This document shows, piece by piece, positions 1-11,800 of a DNA stretch of 64,000 bases (its first letter is position 1; every line of letters starts with the position of its first letter). A model generated the notes under the pieces. That model was not told the origin of the DNA. It saw nothing but the letters and a program-made list of their open reading frames with translations, and searched no databases. The stretch covers positions 35,182,965-35,246,964 of the forward strand of contig NC_087252.1 in assembly GCF_037042905.1 (NCBI RefSeq), written 5' to 3'. This stretch comes from Lytechinus pictus (lineage: Eukaryota > Echinodermata > Echinoidea > Temnopleuroida > Toxopneustidae). The position numbers and the translations under genes were made by a program.

Positions 1-603
1 TATATAACTATTTCATACACAAAATTTCAGGCAACAATTACCTTAAAAAATCATCCTATACCAAAGTGACCTACATGTAGACAAGATGGGTGCATACAAT
101 AAAATATCACACATCGGAAATTCGATAATAAATGAACATTAATATAAGGCCTTTAGATTTTAAAGCATATATGAGATGTATTCTGCTGTGCAAACCCTTC
201 ACTAGAGTTAAGGGTCTGAATGTGCAGCCTACTCATGCCTCGTGTACTGACACATAGTTGTGTGAAAAGAAGTAGTAATTCTGAAAGATTGCAATTTTGA
301 TTCAAACTTCATATTATATAGATATTATGTCTCTAAAATTAGAATCATCGAATAAAAAGGTGGCTTTAAGAACAGCTGTAAAAATTGATCAATAACTGCA
401 TGTGCATACATATATGTTTTTAAATTCTAAATCATTCAATTAACCATGCTTGCTTGCATGAATAAGTACGATGATCAAAACAATTAAAACATATTTAATG
501 AAAACGTAGGCCCTTATAAGGAACTCTTCGCTTAGTTTGAAAGATTAAGCAGCATTTGATAAACTCAAAATTAAGATATATACAGATGTGTACATGCATG
601 TAA
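1..603. other. AT-rich sequence without recognised gene
   Basis: No open frame, splice-supported exon or repeat that I recognise. Probably the flank or a downstream intron of the minus-strand NLR gene. Confidence 0.5.
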
Positions 604-1441
604 AAACACTATTTCCTCCATTTTGAAGGAGTAACTCTCTCTTCTTTAAGATAAATAATAGAATTGAAGGAGTAACTCTCTCTTCTTTAAGATAAATAAT
701 AGAATCTAAGGAGTGACTTTCTCCTTTATGATAAACATAATAGAATTGAAGGAGTGACTTTCTCCTTTATGATAAACATAATAGAATTGAAGGAGTGGCT
801 TTCTCCTTTATTATAAACATAATATAATTGAAGGAGTGGCTTTCTCCATTATGATAAACATAATAGAATTGAAGGAGTGGCTTTCTCCTTCATGATAAAC
901 ATAATAGAATTGAAGGAGTGGCTTTCTCCTTTATTATAAACATAATAGAATTGAAGGAGTGGCTTTCTCCATTATGATAAACATAATAGAATTGAAGGAG
1001 TGGCTTTCTCCTTTATGATAAACATAATAGAATTGAAGGGTTGACTTTCTCCTTTATGATAAACATAATAGAATTGAAGGAGTGACTTTCTCCTTTATGA
1101 TAAACATAATAGAATTGAAGGAGTGGCTTTCTCCTTTATGATAAACATACTAGAATTGAAGGAGTGACTTTCTCCTTTATGATAAACATAATAGAATTGA
1201 AGGAGTGACTTTCTCCTTTATGATAAACATAATATAATTGAAGGAGTGGCTTTCTCCATTATGATAAACATAATATAATTGAAGGAGTGGCTTTCTCCTT
1301 TATGATAAACATAATAGAATTGAAGGAGTGGCTTTCTTCTTTATGATAAACATAATTGAATTGAAGGAGTGACTTTCTCCTTTATGATAAACATAATATA
1401 ATTGAAGGAGTCACTTTCTCCTTTATTATAAACATAATATA
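604..1441. repeat. 41-bp minisatellite, about 20 copies
   Basis: Tandem unit of 41 bp (copies start for example at 741 and 782) built around GAATTGAAGGAGTGACTTTC. Each unit carries AAGGAG and CTCCTT separated by seven bases, so each can form a short hairpin. The first two copies (about 620-700) are diverged in spacing and sequence. Later copies differ mainly at TGAC/TGGC and at TTTATGAT/CATTATGAT. Confidence 0.95.
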
Positions 1442-1580
1442 ATATCATTCTGTTTCGTATATTTTGTTGCTATGTCTTTTATCCGAAAATGGTTATGTCG
1501 TGCAGATGGTTATGGATTGCCGTACGTTGCAGTGGTTGCAAAGTCTTTTAATGCATCAAAAGACTAGTGTGAGAAAGAAG

Positions 1581-2053
1581 GGTTACACTTCGTAATTCCG
1601 AAACACGCAAATTGCCTATACCTCGATGTTCGTTAATCCGAAAACATAAAGGGGTTCGTTAATCCGAACATTTGTGGCGTTATTCCGAAGGTTCGATAAT
1701 CCGAAAAAGAAATAAGGTTCGATGTTCCGAAGGGTCGTTAATCCGAAAACGAAATGAGGTTCGTTGTTCCGAAGGTTCGTTTATCCGAAAACGAAATAAG
1801 GTTAGTTAATCATTTAGTTTTCAGACTAACGAACCTTCGGAATTACAAACCTTATTTCTTTTTCGGATTAACGAACCTTCGGAATTGCGAACCTCATTTC
1901 GTTTTCGGACTAACGAACCTTCGGAATTACGAACCTTCGGAAATACGAACCTTCGGAATAACAAACCTTCGGAATAACGAACCTTCGGAATAACGAAGCT
2001 TCGGAATTACGAACCTTCGGAATAACGAAGCTTCGGAATTACGAATGTATACG
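1581..2053 (+). mobile_element. Foldback (long inverted repeat) element, copy 1
   Basis: A 473-bp element made of two opposing halves. The left half repeats TTCGTTAATCCGAAAACGAA-like units; the right half carries their reverse complements, so the whole can fold into one hairpin (turn near 1800-1830). It begins GGTTACACTTCG and ends CGAATGTATACG, and the ends are imperfect inverted repeats. A 9-bp direct repeat AGAAAGAAG flanks it (1572-1580 and 2054-2062), as expected for a target-site duplication. Small open frames on both strands are by-products of the repeat. Confidence 0.85.
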
Positions 2054-2232
2054 AGAAAGAAGACCCAGCCGAGACGTACTCATCTGGGGAAGACTTGTTA
2101 GAAGAATACTCCTCAGAGCAGGGGCGGATCCAGCCTAAGCCAATAGGGCAGCCAGATTTTCCCCGATCGGCCACTCGAAGTTGATTTTTGATCGTTTCTT
2201 GGAAGGGGTAATCCAAAGATTCACTTCTGGTG

Positions 2233-2398
2233 AGTGTTTCATAAAGCTGTTCGTAAGATACGAATGACTTTACGCACGACTGGTGATCCTTTCTTGCAAT
2301 AAATGATATCCCTGTATAATTGATATATGACCCAAGAACATGTTCCAGTCGTGCGTAAAGTTGTGCGTAACTTTACGAACAGCTTTATGAAACACCCA
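2233..2398. mobile_element. MITE, GTTTCATAAAGCTGTTCG family, copy A
   Basis: Short palindromic element with terminal inverted repeats GTTTCATAAAGCTGTTCGTA and its complement. Closely related copies lie at 6365-6535 and, interrupted, at 16494-17273. No coding capacity. Confidence 0.85.
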
Positions 2399-3823
2399 CT
2401 TGAGCTTTATTCTTTCAAAATAACATAAATATACAGTGCGTATCAAAAAAAGTTTACACTTAAAAAATATCCTGTAAAATTATATATTTGTAATATCCTG
2501 AAGATTTGTCCACATTTTAACATTGGTACAGATCCATTTAAGCAAATGACGATATAACTGTCGAAAAAAAATCCGCTTGAGTGAGCACCACTTACTTTTG
2601 AAAAGTTAGAGAAAAATGATTTGCACAGAGCTTTAAAATATTTATGCGAATGAAAGTAGACCTTAATCATGAAGAACACGTGGAATTTAGCTATTAAAAT
2701 TAATTTGAAGATATCTTTTAACTTTTTAAACTTGTTTCCTTGCCCAAAACACTTCGAAGAGTGCATTGCGCCCTACCCCACTCTCCCACATACCGAGGCC
2801 ATCGTGACGATATTTGCTTTACACTGAGCTGTGATTTACATGAAGTGGCTTAGACTTGATTTTCATTTTGTTAATCATTGTCAAGCTTGGGAAAAGTGTG
2901 GAGAAACAAGTATTAAATTAAAAATAAAATGTAAACCCACTTTAAATGATAAAAACTTAGTCAAAAAAGATTCAGTTATGTCCTGAGATCCAGCTGGCAC
3001 AAAAAGGGTAAATGTTGTGCTTACTAAGTGCTGAAATTTCCGCATACATTCGTAATTCCGAAGCTTCGTTATTCCGAAGGTTCGGATATCATGGATATTC
3101 CGAAGGTTCGTTAATTCGAAAACGAAATAAGGTTCGTATTTCCGAAGGTTCGTTAATCCAAAAACGAAATGAGGTTCGTAATTCCGAAGGTTCGTTAGTC
3201 CGAAAACGAAATAAGGTTCGTAATTCCGAAGGTTCGTTAATCCGAAAACGAAATGAGGTTCGTAATTCCGAAGGCACGTTAGTCCGAAAACGAAATGAGG
3301 TTCGTTAATCCGAAGGTTCGTTAGTCCGAAAACGAAATAAGGTTCGTATTTCCGAAAATAAAATTAATTAATTTTGGTAACAAGAACGGTGTTGTTCTTA
3401 CAAGATAACATAATGGTATGCAATAATAAAATAACGAACGATGATACATGACATGTGTGTGTTTTGGCCAAAGCTTGTATTGCATTAAGAATAGGCGGCC
3501 GGATCAAGCATATATACGCTTAATTTCGATTTTATCTGAGCAATTGCTGCCCAAGCAAATGGCTTAAAGGTGCAGGGATTAAGTGTGTTGGTCGCGTGCG
3601 AGTAACCTCCAGATAATAGGATTTGTATTGGAGGGGATGTCATTTTTAATAAGAGCTTCTGCTGGAAATAAAAATAAAAATAATCCTAACGATGATCATG
3701 ATAAAAATGCTGATAAAGAATATACATGTTAATAAAATTGTATTGATCGTTACGCCTAGTGTTAACAATGTTAATCCTTTTTTCATGATTACAAAAGATG
3801 CTCGGAATGTTTACTTTTTATGT

Positions 3824-4121
3824 GGGGTGTTGTGGACCAGTGGGTTCTTCTGACTATGAAACAGAGGGTCGTAGGTTCGAATCCCAGCTATTGCGTAATT
3901 TCCTTTAACAATAAATTTATCCACACTGTGCTGCACTCATCCCGGGTGAGGTGAATGGGTACCCGGTAGGAAGAAATTAATTAAATGCCTTCCTTTGGGC
4001 GCCTAGGCAGCCCAGCTAAAGCCTGGGTAATAGCAGGGCTCGCTGGGAGAACAGTTTTCAGAACTGAAGTGGCTTCCCTTGGTACATGTAGATAATACCA
4101 ATATTATTATTATTATTATTA
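3824..4121 (+). mobile_element. tRNA-derived SINE
   Basis: tRNA-like head with an A-box-like region (TGGACCAGTGGG) and a clear B box GGTTCGAATCC, followed by a body containing GAGGTGAATGGGTACCCGGT and an ATT-repeat tail (about 4101-4121). Closest in this window to the copy at 62812-63075. Confidence 0.85.
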
Positions 4122-5298
4122 CATTTATTATGTCTTATTAGGCCTATATAAAATTTCCAAAGTTTGAGCTCGTGATTCGCTCGCAATATCTCACAAGGAT
4201 GCCCTTTAAACAGTAATCAGGTTGACCAAAAAGTGAGTTTTACAACTTCAGATTAATTTTTTTTCCGAACCACTTGCAGCTACGCTTGCGAAAATAAAAC
4301 CTGAATATATATCTTATCAAACAAAAATCAATTTAAAAAACTTTGCTCAACTTAATTACGACAAAACATACAATTTTACACAGATGATAATCTCACGGTG
4401 AAAATATCCGTTTGCACCAAAATGCCCGTTTTTGCATATAAGTGCACCTTTGTTGACTTTGCCAAAGGAAAATACGTTCCGCCGCCCCTGGTTGAAACAT
4501 TAATCGTATTCATGGCTAACTGCAAAAAATTCTTAACATGTCCATTTAAGATCAGGTCAGAGCTTATATTTAAAATATCTGCTCGCGTTTCTTGCTCGCA
4601 GTTGTTATCTAGTTACATAGGCATCTTGTTTTGAAGATCACAAACATATTGCCGATCATATTTCCAACAAAAAAACTTGAGCTGCCGGTCGGGGAAATTA
4701 TGGGTGAAAAAATTTCACCCCCGATTGGCGATATTAGGATCCGCGGGGGGGGGGGGGGACAGGGGGCACTTGCACCCCCAAAATAAATAACAGGGAAATG
4801 CTATTTGCTATTTTTCCAAAATGGGAAATTCCTTTTTTTTTTTCAAAATAAATACTCTTTTTAAAGTATACATTTTAGATTAATTTTCGGGCGGGAATGT
4901 TCAAATTTTTCAGCTCGCGCTTCGCACTTGCATTATTCGATTGGTAAAATAATTATGTATCCTAAAGAGGTCACTAAATGCAGTCCTTTAACAGGTTCCT
5001 TTTCTGGTCAGTATATTTAAGCTTGCGCTTTGCGCTCGTGTTAACTCTTTAGTTAATTCATCGGCCCTAGGGTCCATGGTTTAATGATAGCAGAAACCTG
5101 CTCGGGATTTTTTATTTTCATTTCTTATTGAAATGCCCTAAAGCTTGAGCTTGTGATTCACGCTCGCAACATCTCGCAATAATGACATTTTAACAGAAAC
5201 TGACCCCAAAAAGGAAAATTCATTCGGCCGCCCTTGCCTTTCCATCCTCATAACAATTGAACTTGAACTTGCCCTTCCTCTGCTTTCCCAGTTTTCAT
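4122..5298. repeat. Dispersed repeat, GCGCGAGC-rich family, within foldback core
   Basis: Contains repeated motifs such as GCTCGCGCTTCGCACTTGC (about 4910) and GCTTGCGCTTTGCGCTCG (about 5021), plus a G run at 4744-4758. Similar blocks occur at 5948-6340, 8020-8240 and 29325-29720. No gene seen. Confidence 0.55.
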
Positions 5299-5947
5299 TT
5301 TTCGGATTAACGAACCTTCGGAAAAACGAATCTTATTTCGTTTTCGGATTAACGAACCTTCGTAACAACGAACCTTATTTCGTTTTCGGATTAACGAGCC
5401 TTCGGAACAACGAACCTTATTTCGTTTTCGGAATAACGCCACAAATGTTCGGATTAACGAACTCTTTTTTTGTTTTCGGATTAACGAACACCGAGGTATA
5501 GGCAATTTACGTGTTTCGGAATTACGAACCTTCGGAATAAAGAACCTTCGGAATTACGAAGTGTAACCGAAATTTCAATTTGGGTGGCAAAATTGTTACA
5601 AAATGCTCGACTGTATCCGTTTTATTTCTATTGACTAAACGTGCAAGGCAAGTGTATGACAAATGTTTCGCAGGGTAAGTTTGATTTCACCCTTTCCCCT
5701 TGACACAGCGTGAAAACGAGCATTTCTGCGCAAACAGATTTCTGAGAGCTTTACAAAAATGGACAGTGCTCACTCAAGTGTAACATTCTGTCAAAACTTT
5801 TACTTTCATTGGATAGATGAGACCCAAACCCAAGATTATATGTGAAAAACACCCACATGTTGTATAATTTTTTAATTCCCAGGGCATTTTCAAAGTGTAA
5901 ACTTTTTTTGATACGCACTGTAAAATAATATCATAAGCCTTATTTAA

Positions 5948-6340
5948 ATAGTGCAAGCGCGAGCCCATTTTTATTTCATGTATTTTGTCCTAAAATTTGA
6001 ACATTCCGGGCAATATTTGTAATCCTGAACAAGATGTGTATGCAACTAAATAATGTACGTTTTGAAGTGATCGAAAAGGGACCTGTTAAGGACCGTTTGC
6101 AGTTAGCCATTAAGACGTTGCATATTTCAACAATGAAATAATGCAAGCGCGAGCTGAAAATTTTTGACATTTCTCCCTAAAGAATGGAAATTATAAGCAC
6201 TTTTTGTAATCATGAACAGGATAGGTTTATAAGTAAACAATTGATGCTATGTAAATTAGTATTGTACAGAGCTGTGTTTTTTGGTTTTTTGACAAATTTA
6301 GGTACAATCATTGTATTTCTCCAACATAATGAATAAGTAT
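5948..6340. repeat. Dispersed repeat, GCAAGCGCGAGC family
   Basis: Two degenerate units begin near 5951 and 6151 with GTGCAAGCGCGAGC / ATGCAAGCGCGAGC, each followed by a T-rich stretch and a GTAATCNTGAACA-like motif. Non-coding. Confidence 0.6.
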
Positions 6341-6364
6341 CGTAAAGAGCAGTTTCATGACCAG

Positions 6365-6535
6365 GGGCCCGTTTCATAAAGCTGTTCGTAAGTTACGGAT
6401 GACTTTACGCACGACTGGTGACCCTTTCTTGTGCTATATGATATATCACTATGTAGCTGACTTATGTATAAGAACATGTTCCAGTCGTTCGTAAAGTTGT
6501 TCGTAACTTTACGAACAGCTTTATGAAACACCACC
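6365..6535. mobile_element. MITE, GTTTCATAAAGCTGTTCG family, copy B
   Basis: Second copy of the element at 2233-2398, with the same palindromic ends (CGTTTCATAAAGCTGTTCGT and complement) and a similar centre with GTTCCAGTCG. Confidence 0.85.
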
Positions 6536-6654
6536 CAGTATAGGAATTGTTTATACATTGAATGATATATTATATATGTGTTGTATGAGCCTTGGAGAAG
6601 AGGCAACCTTTAGCTTAAAGTTTATTATATTATATTAGTTCACATACTGTATCA

Positions 6655-7345
6655 TTATACCCCCACCAAACGAAGTTGAAATCAGTGTGTACGGCCGGGC
6701 GGTCGGTCCGTTGCAAATTTTGTGCATCGAATTACTTCCTCAGTTTTAACCAATTGTCATGAAACTTGGAACACATGGTGTTGGGGTATAAATGTGCAAG
6801 ACATAGGTTTGTGTGTGTGTGTGTCAGAAATTATGTTGCCATGGTAACGGCATATTATAAAGTGAAAAGTTTGTAATAATCATGCGGTTTGAATTACTTC
6901 ATAAATTTTTAACCGATTCTCAAGAAATTTGACTCACAAAAAGGTTTCTAGTTAAAGATGTGTTAGCCACATATGTGTGTGTGGGTGTGTGTGTGTGTGT
7001 GAAATTGTGTTGCCATGGTAACATAATATATTCCCAAACTTAGGGGGAAAATCTTACAGTTCGTACAAAATAATCAGTTTTCAACTAATTGTCAATAAAT
7101 TTGACTCACATTTTGGTCTTGAGGTGAAGATGTGCATGTTCCACATGTCAGTAATCGTGTTGCCATGTTAACAACATATTATACGTTAAACAAAATTTAT
7201 ACAAAATTCTTGCGATTTAAACCATTTCATCAGTTTTTTTTTTTTTTTTTTTTTACAAATTCTTATAATTAGTTCACACATTGGTCTTGTGATAAAAAAG
7301 GGCAAGAAATATGTTTTCCGTGTGTTAGAAACTGTTGCCATTTTA
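6655..7345. repeat. Degenerate tandem repeat of about 170 bp with GT tracts
   Basis: The block TGTTGCCATGGTAAC recurs near 6833, 7008 and (diverged) 7156. Each follows a TTGACTCACA- or CTTGGAACACA-like segment, and the first two also follow a GT run (6808-6826, 6976-7002). A T run lies at 7237-7254. No coding potential. Confidence 0.7.
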
Positions 7346-7560
7346 AAGATAAATTCCAGTTCTGGTAACGATCTCAAAATGACTTTTTACAGAATCTAAT
7401 ATAATGGCCACCCAAGTGTCTGTTTGTATGAATAAAAAATATGTGCCAAAGGATTTTGGAAGAAATTGTGTAATTGCTGAGAAATAAGCAAAATAAGCGC
7501 GGATTCGGTCACTTCCGTCGGGTCTTTATTCCAGCAATAATAATACACTGTCCCACGTGT
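7345..7560 (+). repeat. Dispersed repeat, inverted copy at 57190-57440
   Basis: The segment from AAAGATAAATTCCAGTTCTG to the CACTGTCCCAC block is matched in reverse complement at 57190-57440 (shared cores: GGTAACGATCTCAAAAT-like, GTGCCAAA, ATTGCTGAGAAATAAGC). Type unknown; no terminal repeats identified. Confidence 0.7.
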
Positions 7561-8671
7561 GCCTATCTGTGTTGGTGATCTTCAGTGTGAACATTTTCAG
7601 CGTAGATTTCAAGATTTCACAAAGTTCAGTTTATGTAACGGTACCAGATCTAGATCCTCGATGATATACTGACAATTAAGCCTGGTTTTACAGACTTTCT
7701 CATGAATCAGTGTTTACTGCAACTACTGGCATTTCTCTTTAATCACCTTCAGTGATAGTTGTAGTTTCAGTGAGTGTTTGTATGAATGAATGAAGATCCT
7801 TCTGAGGATGTCCATTGCACTTGAAATTTCCTTTGCTGATCTGAGGGAAAGAACCCTGAAAGAATAAAATAAACCTTGAAAAAATACTGTGCTAATTTAT
7901 TTCCTATTCTCATAAAATCCATTTTTTAATTTGAAACGTAATTGATGCAGGAATACAGGCCTGTCGTGGAATTTGAAAGTGATACAGTAGGATTTGAAAT
8001 TCATGAACACAATACGTATCTCACTAAATGTATAATGCGAGCACAAAGTGCATGTTGTAGGTTTTGGATGACCTGAAAAGTGATGATTTTAAGGAAATGT
8101 TGCATGTATATAAATATTTTATTATACTTATCTCACTAAAAATAATGGGAACACGAAGCGGGAGCTGAAATTTGTGGACATCTTTTGGATATATTGACCT
8201 GAGAACGGGACATTTCGTAATCATGAACATGAAACATATTCCAGGGGGAGGGCGCTGGATAAACAACACCATCTTCATCCACTTGTCTTCCTCCTCTAAT
8301 CTTTTCTTCCCCCTCTTTTCTTTCATATTCGGCCTCCAAATAGTGGAATGGGGTTGCAAACCGGAATAATCTCCTCAGACAAAGGTTTTTCGCCATGGCT
8401 TTGTTCAACACGTAAACAATATAACATAATTTAATACATGACCTTTCTGATTTTCATGCCAATATACCAGGAAAAAAGCGATCCCACAAAACTATCAAAA
8501 ACCCAACTGAATAATGGTGGCTCTCAAGAATACAGTATCAAAGCATTACCTTGTGTATATCATAAAATCAATGTTGCAGTGAAAAATAGGGGGGAAATAT
8601 ACTATGCGAATCAAATTATATAATGATTTGATACAAATTTGTTATGATTACGGCCAAAGATAATATCTTAC
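7561..8671. other. Presumed NLR intron or flank, no further exon recognised
   Basis: Downstream (minus sense) of the last LRR exon. A diverged GCGAGC-type repeat sits near 8020-8240. No additional LRR-like exon with matching phase was found, so the 3' end of the NLR gene remains unknown. Confidence 0.4.
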
Positions 8672-8830
8672 CTGTATGTATGATGCCTTTTCTTTCAATG
8701 CAGAGTAGAATTCTTTATCTGAAATTTCGTATGTCAGGTCAGACAGAATGGGCATAGTACAAAGTGCCTCTGCTAAGTTGCTGGATGAAGTTGTTGAAAG
8801 GTTACATAAATCCAGAAACAGGGTTTTGAC
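8672..8830 (-). CDS. NLR LRR exon 6 (most 3' seen)
   Basis: 159 nt, 53 codons, phase 0 at both ends; acceptor CACAG before GTC at 8830, donor GTAAGA at 8671. The product starts VKTLFLDLCNLS and contains LAEALCTMPILSDLTY, an LRR-type leucine pattern. It is the most diverged of the six. Confidence 0.8.
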
Positions 8831-11800
8831 CTGTGACACACATACACCAAAATCATAACCAAAAATTAAGATTATGTATCAGAGCATTACTACAGACTGT
8901 CAAAATGTGGAAGCTCCGTGGTGTAGCGGTTCTGACTCTCGCCTTGTAATCCGTGGGTCGTGTGTTCGAATCCCACCATGGTATAGCGTCCTTTGGCAAG
9001 GCGTCGATCCAAACTTTGCCACTCTCACCCAGGTGCTAATTGGGTACCGGTAGGAAACAACCGCCATTGTGGTTGGTTTAGCAAGTCTGCGCCCAACAGG
9101 CTGCTTGAAATTCTATGAATCCAGTGACCGGGTAATAATAATTGTGAAGCGCTTTGAACAGTCATAGATTGATAAAGCGCTTTATAAATGCCAATTATTA
9201 AAATAACCTGAAATCGGAGACAGAACATTTCATGAAGGTCCCACATTATTATAGGGGGTCGGACGTACATATTTTATGGAATATTGCTTTTAAATAAAAG
9301 TTATTCATTGTTTAATGTAAAAAAAAAATTGTTCTTTTATTCCAAAACATTTCATGTGTATTCTGGTCAGACGCATGTTAATTACACATCTAGGGTGTCC
9401 TTGAAAAAAAAATGAAAAAAAAAACATTATATTATACCAGCAGATAATGGTGACTGAACTAGCAATAATTTGAGAGCCATATAGCAAAATTGTGAGGCAA
9501 GCGTTTATTTTGAACACTACGCGAGTCAGGAAATATGTTCATATTCATGTCATGTTTGGATATATATTTTATTTTCATACAGTTGGCAGTCACCCTGCAT
9601 ATCATCTGAAATCAAACCATGTGGTCATTGTTCATTTTATTTCATGTATATAAGCGCTATATAAATGTACATTATTATCATTATTATATACTTTATGGAC
9701 ACTCCCATTTTTATTGTATTCAGTGAATACACCCCGGGGGGGCACTCGACCAAAAAAGTGGTAGGGGTGTGCCGCGGGCGAGACAAAAAACGGGGGCCTT
9801 GGAGCGGGCTGATTGTAAAAAGGAGGGTCCTCGGAACTACAAATGTTTGTGAAAACGGGGGTCCTTGGAACGGATCGCCAGCGTACGTGTGAGTGCGTAT
9901 GCATCCCTATGGAACGGGCATGCGTGCATGATGCAGCTATCGCGGCCTCCGCTGGGTGCGCTCGGGCAGAGGCGATGGTCGGACAGCGCACTGCGGCCGC
10001 TTTTCACCAAAATTGCAGCAGATCAATGCGACCGGAACGGCGTAACGAAAAATATGCGAAGCTTCGGAGCGGATTTCTTTCTTCTTTTTTTCTCGATAAG
10101 AAGAAAGTGCTATGCCTTGGAACGGCTGTCTTTGTTCTTTTTCTCAATAAGACAAAAATGCTATGCCTTGGAACGGAAATTTGAGTGTGAAAATGGGGGT
10201 CCCCTCCGCGGCACATATACCCACTATGCATTATATACTGAGTGCCCCCCCCCCCGGGTAATACACATTGTCAAATAATGTTTTCACTCTCATACACATA
10301 CTACACGCACCATTGAAATTAATATCCTACTTCATATCTTTTATATTTCATATGATTATATCATATGAATTACTATTTTTCAAGAGAAGACTAGGAAGAA
10401 TCACGAATGGATAATGTAATTCCATGTTTCTCCATCAGTTATAACAAAACATTTGAGGGTATGACAAACTTCAATTACAGTGCAGCTGTGCATTAGAACT
10501 AAAGTTCAAGGAAATGCATTCACCACATCTCCTTTATTTAGGCCACTCTTCAACAATATACAGTACAGAAACATGTTATTCAATGGGTTTATCACTAATA
10601 ATAATAATAATATTAATAATAACAGCCAATTTTAATAAAGTGCTTTTCCCAGACTGGCTCAAAGCGCGTTACATCATATTATTACCCCGGTCACTGGATT
10701 CATTTTAATCCCGCACGAAAAATGCACAATTTCCACTCCCTGGGGAGCATTCCTTGCATTCATCGCAGCCTCATTATGGCGCTGGCAAAATCAAACAATC
10801 AATATCTTTCGCATCCTACCGGGTACCCATTTAGCACCTGGGTCGAGAATGGCAAAGTGTGGATTAACGCCTTGCCAAAGGACGCTAGACCGCGTTGGGA
10901 ATGGAACACGCGACCCTCTGTTTACAAGGCGAGAGTCAGAACCACTACATCACGGCTCTTCCACTATAAAATGAAACAAACATTCCACTTCCACTATAAA
11001 ATGAAACGAACATTCATTATTCCATATTTTCACCATTGTGAAGTAAAAGCACGCATACCTTTAAGGTGAATGCCTTTGCACGCAGAGTGGAATAGAAGTA
11101 CTCCTTGTGGTGGTCATGTTCATATATTGTCAGTTCGGTCAGGTTAGGTAGGGAGCATAAAGCTTCTACTAGGTGATGTGAAGAGTCTGATGATAGAGGC
11201 TCAAAACTACAAATGTCGAGAGCATGGACCTACATGATTGTGTACAAACATTGATCATTGAAAATACATGACATAGAACATGATCATGTTGTATCATTGC
11301 AAATAGATAATATATGGCTAATGTGTACATTGTGGAGAAGATCTTACAAAACGAAATTTTTATACAGATCCATACTTTTTTTAGGATTATAATTTTTTGT
11401 ATGTTGCAGTGTATTTTTGTTTGAGGGATACAAATGTGTTAAATCAAGGTCCGTGGTTAGATGTACTTATTGAATATTGAATAAATGAAATTCAACGAGT
11501 TCATCGAATCAATTATTATATCAATATTCCCATGAAGGATATGTGTGATAAAATGGGAAGTTTGTTTAATACCATCTCATTTTCATTGGTCTTTCTTTTG
11601 CCATTTTGTGACTTTGCATTCTGAAACCAAGTGATATTAGGGGCTATAGCCTCTCATTGGTAGAACCAATCTTTGATTATAGATATGTGCTTAGTAAAGA
11701 TTGTTGAGGCTATTCTGTGTAAAAATATTGTTCATTACGACTGAGTGGAATTTGTGCAGTGCCCTTGCTCAAGTTCGATCCGTACAGAAACATGTTAATC

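Larger units (their letters stand above)
3041..5568 (-). mobile_element. Foldback element copy 2, split by a 1.94-kb internal segment
   Basis: Minus-orientation copy of the foldback family at 1581-2053. Its right-end half lies at 3041-3357 and its left-end half at 5299-5568. Both flanks carry the 8-bp repeat GAAATTTC (3033-3040 and 5569-5576), showing one insertion. The 1.94 kb between the halves is either a larger ancestral core or a later insertion; it includes a SINE and no sizeable open frame. Confidence 0.8.
2434..5920. mobile_element. TA-flanked inverted-repeat transposon (non-autonomous), nested host
   Basis: The termini are a 28-bp perfect inverted repeat starting CAGTGCGTATCAAAAA at 2434 and ending with its complement at 5920. 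Both ends abut TA (2432-2433 and 5921-5922), the target of Tc1/mariner-type elements. Inverted similarity continues inward: CTTGAGTGAGCAC near 2575 matches GTGCTCACTCAAG near 5767. No transposase frame is present. A separate foldback element (3041-5568) lies inside, so the unloaded element would be about 1 kb. Two solo ends of one family placed by chance are an alternative, but the matching TA flanks favour one insertion. Confidence 0.75.

Noticed and set aside
604-1441. CRISPR-like array
   Set aside because: Contiguous tandem units without unique spacers, in a spliced eukaryotic genome.
1754-1993. Open frames of NLRNYEPSE-like peptide repeats (also at 3012-3308, 5248-5505, 12118-12426)
   Set aside because: They follow from the TTCG/CGAA repeat of the foldback element, occur on both strands and have no start or splice support.
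3824-3900. tRNA genes at SINE heads (also 8914, 46812, 58215, 62815)
   Set aside because: Cloverleaf arms are incomplete and the heads continue into a shared SINE body and tail.
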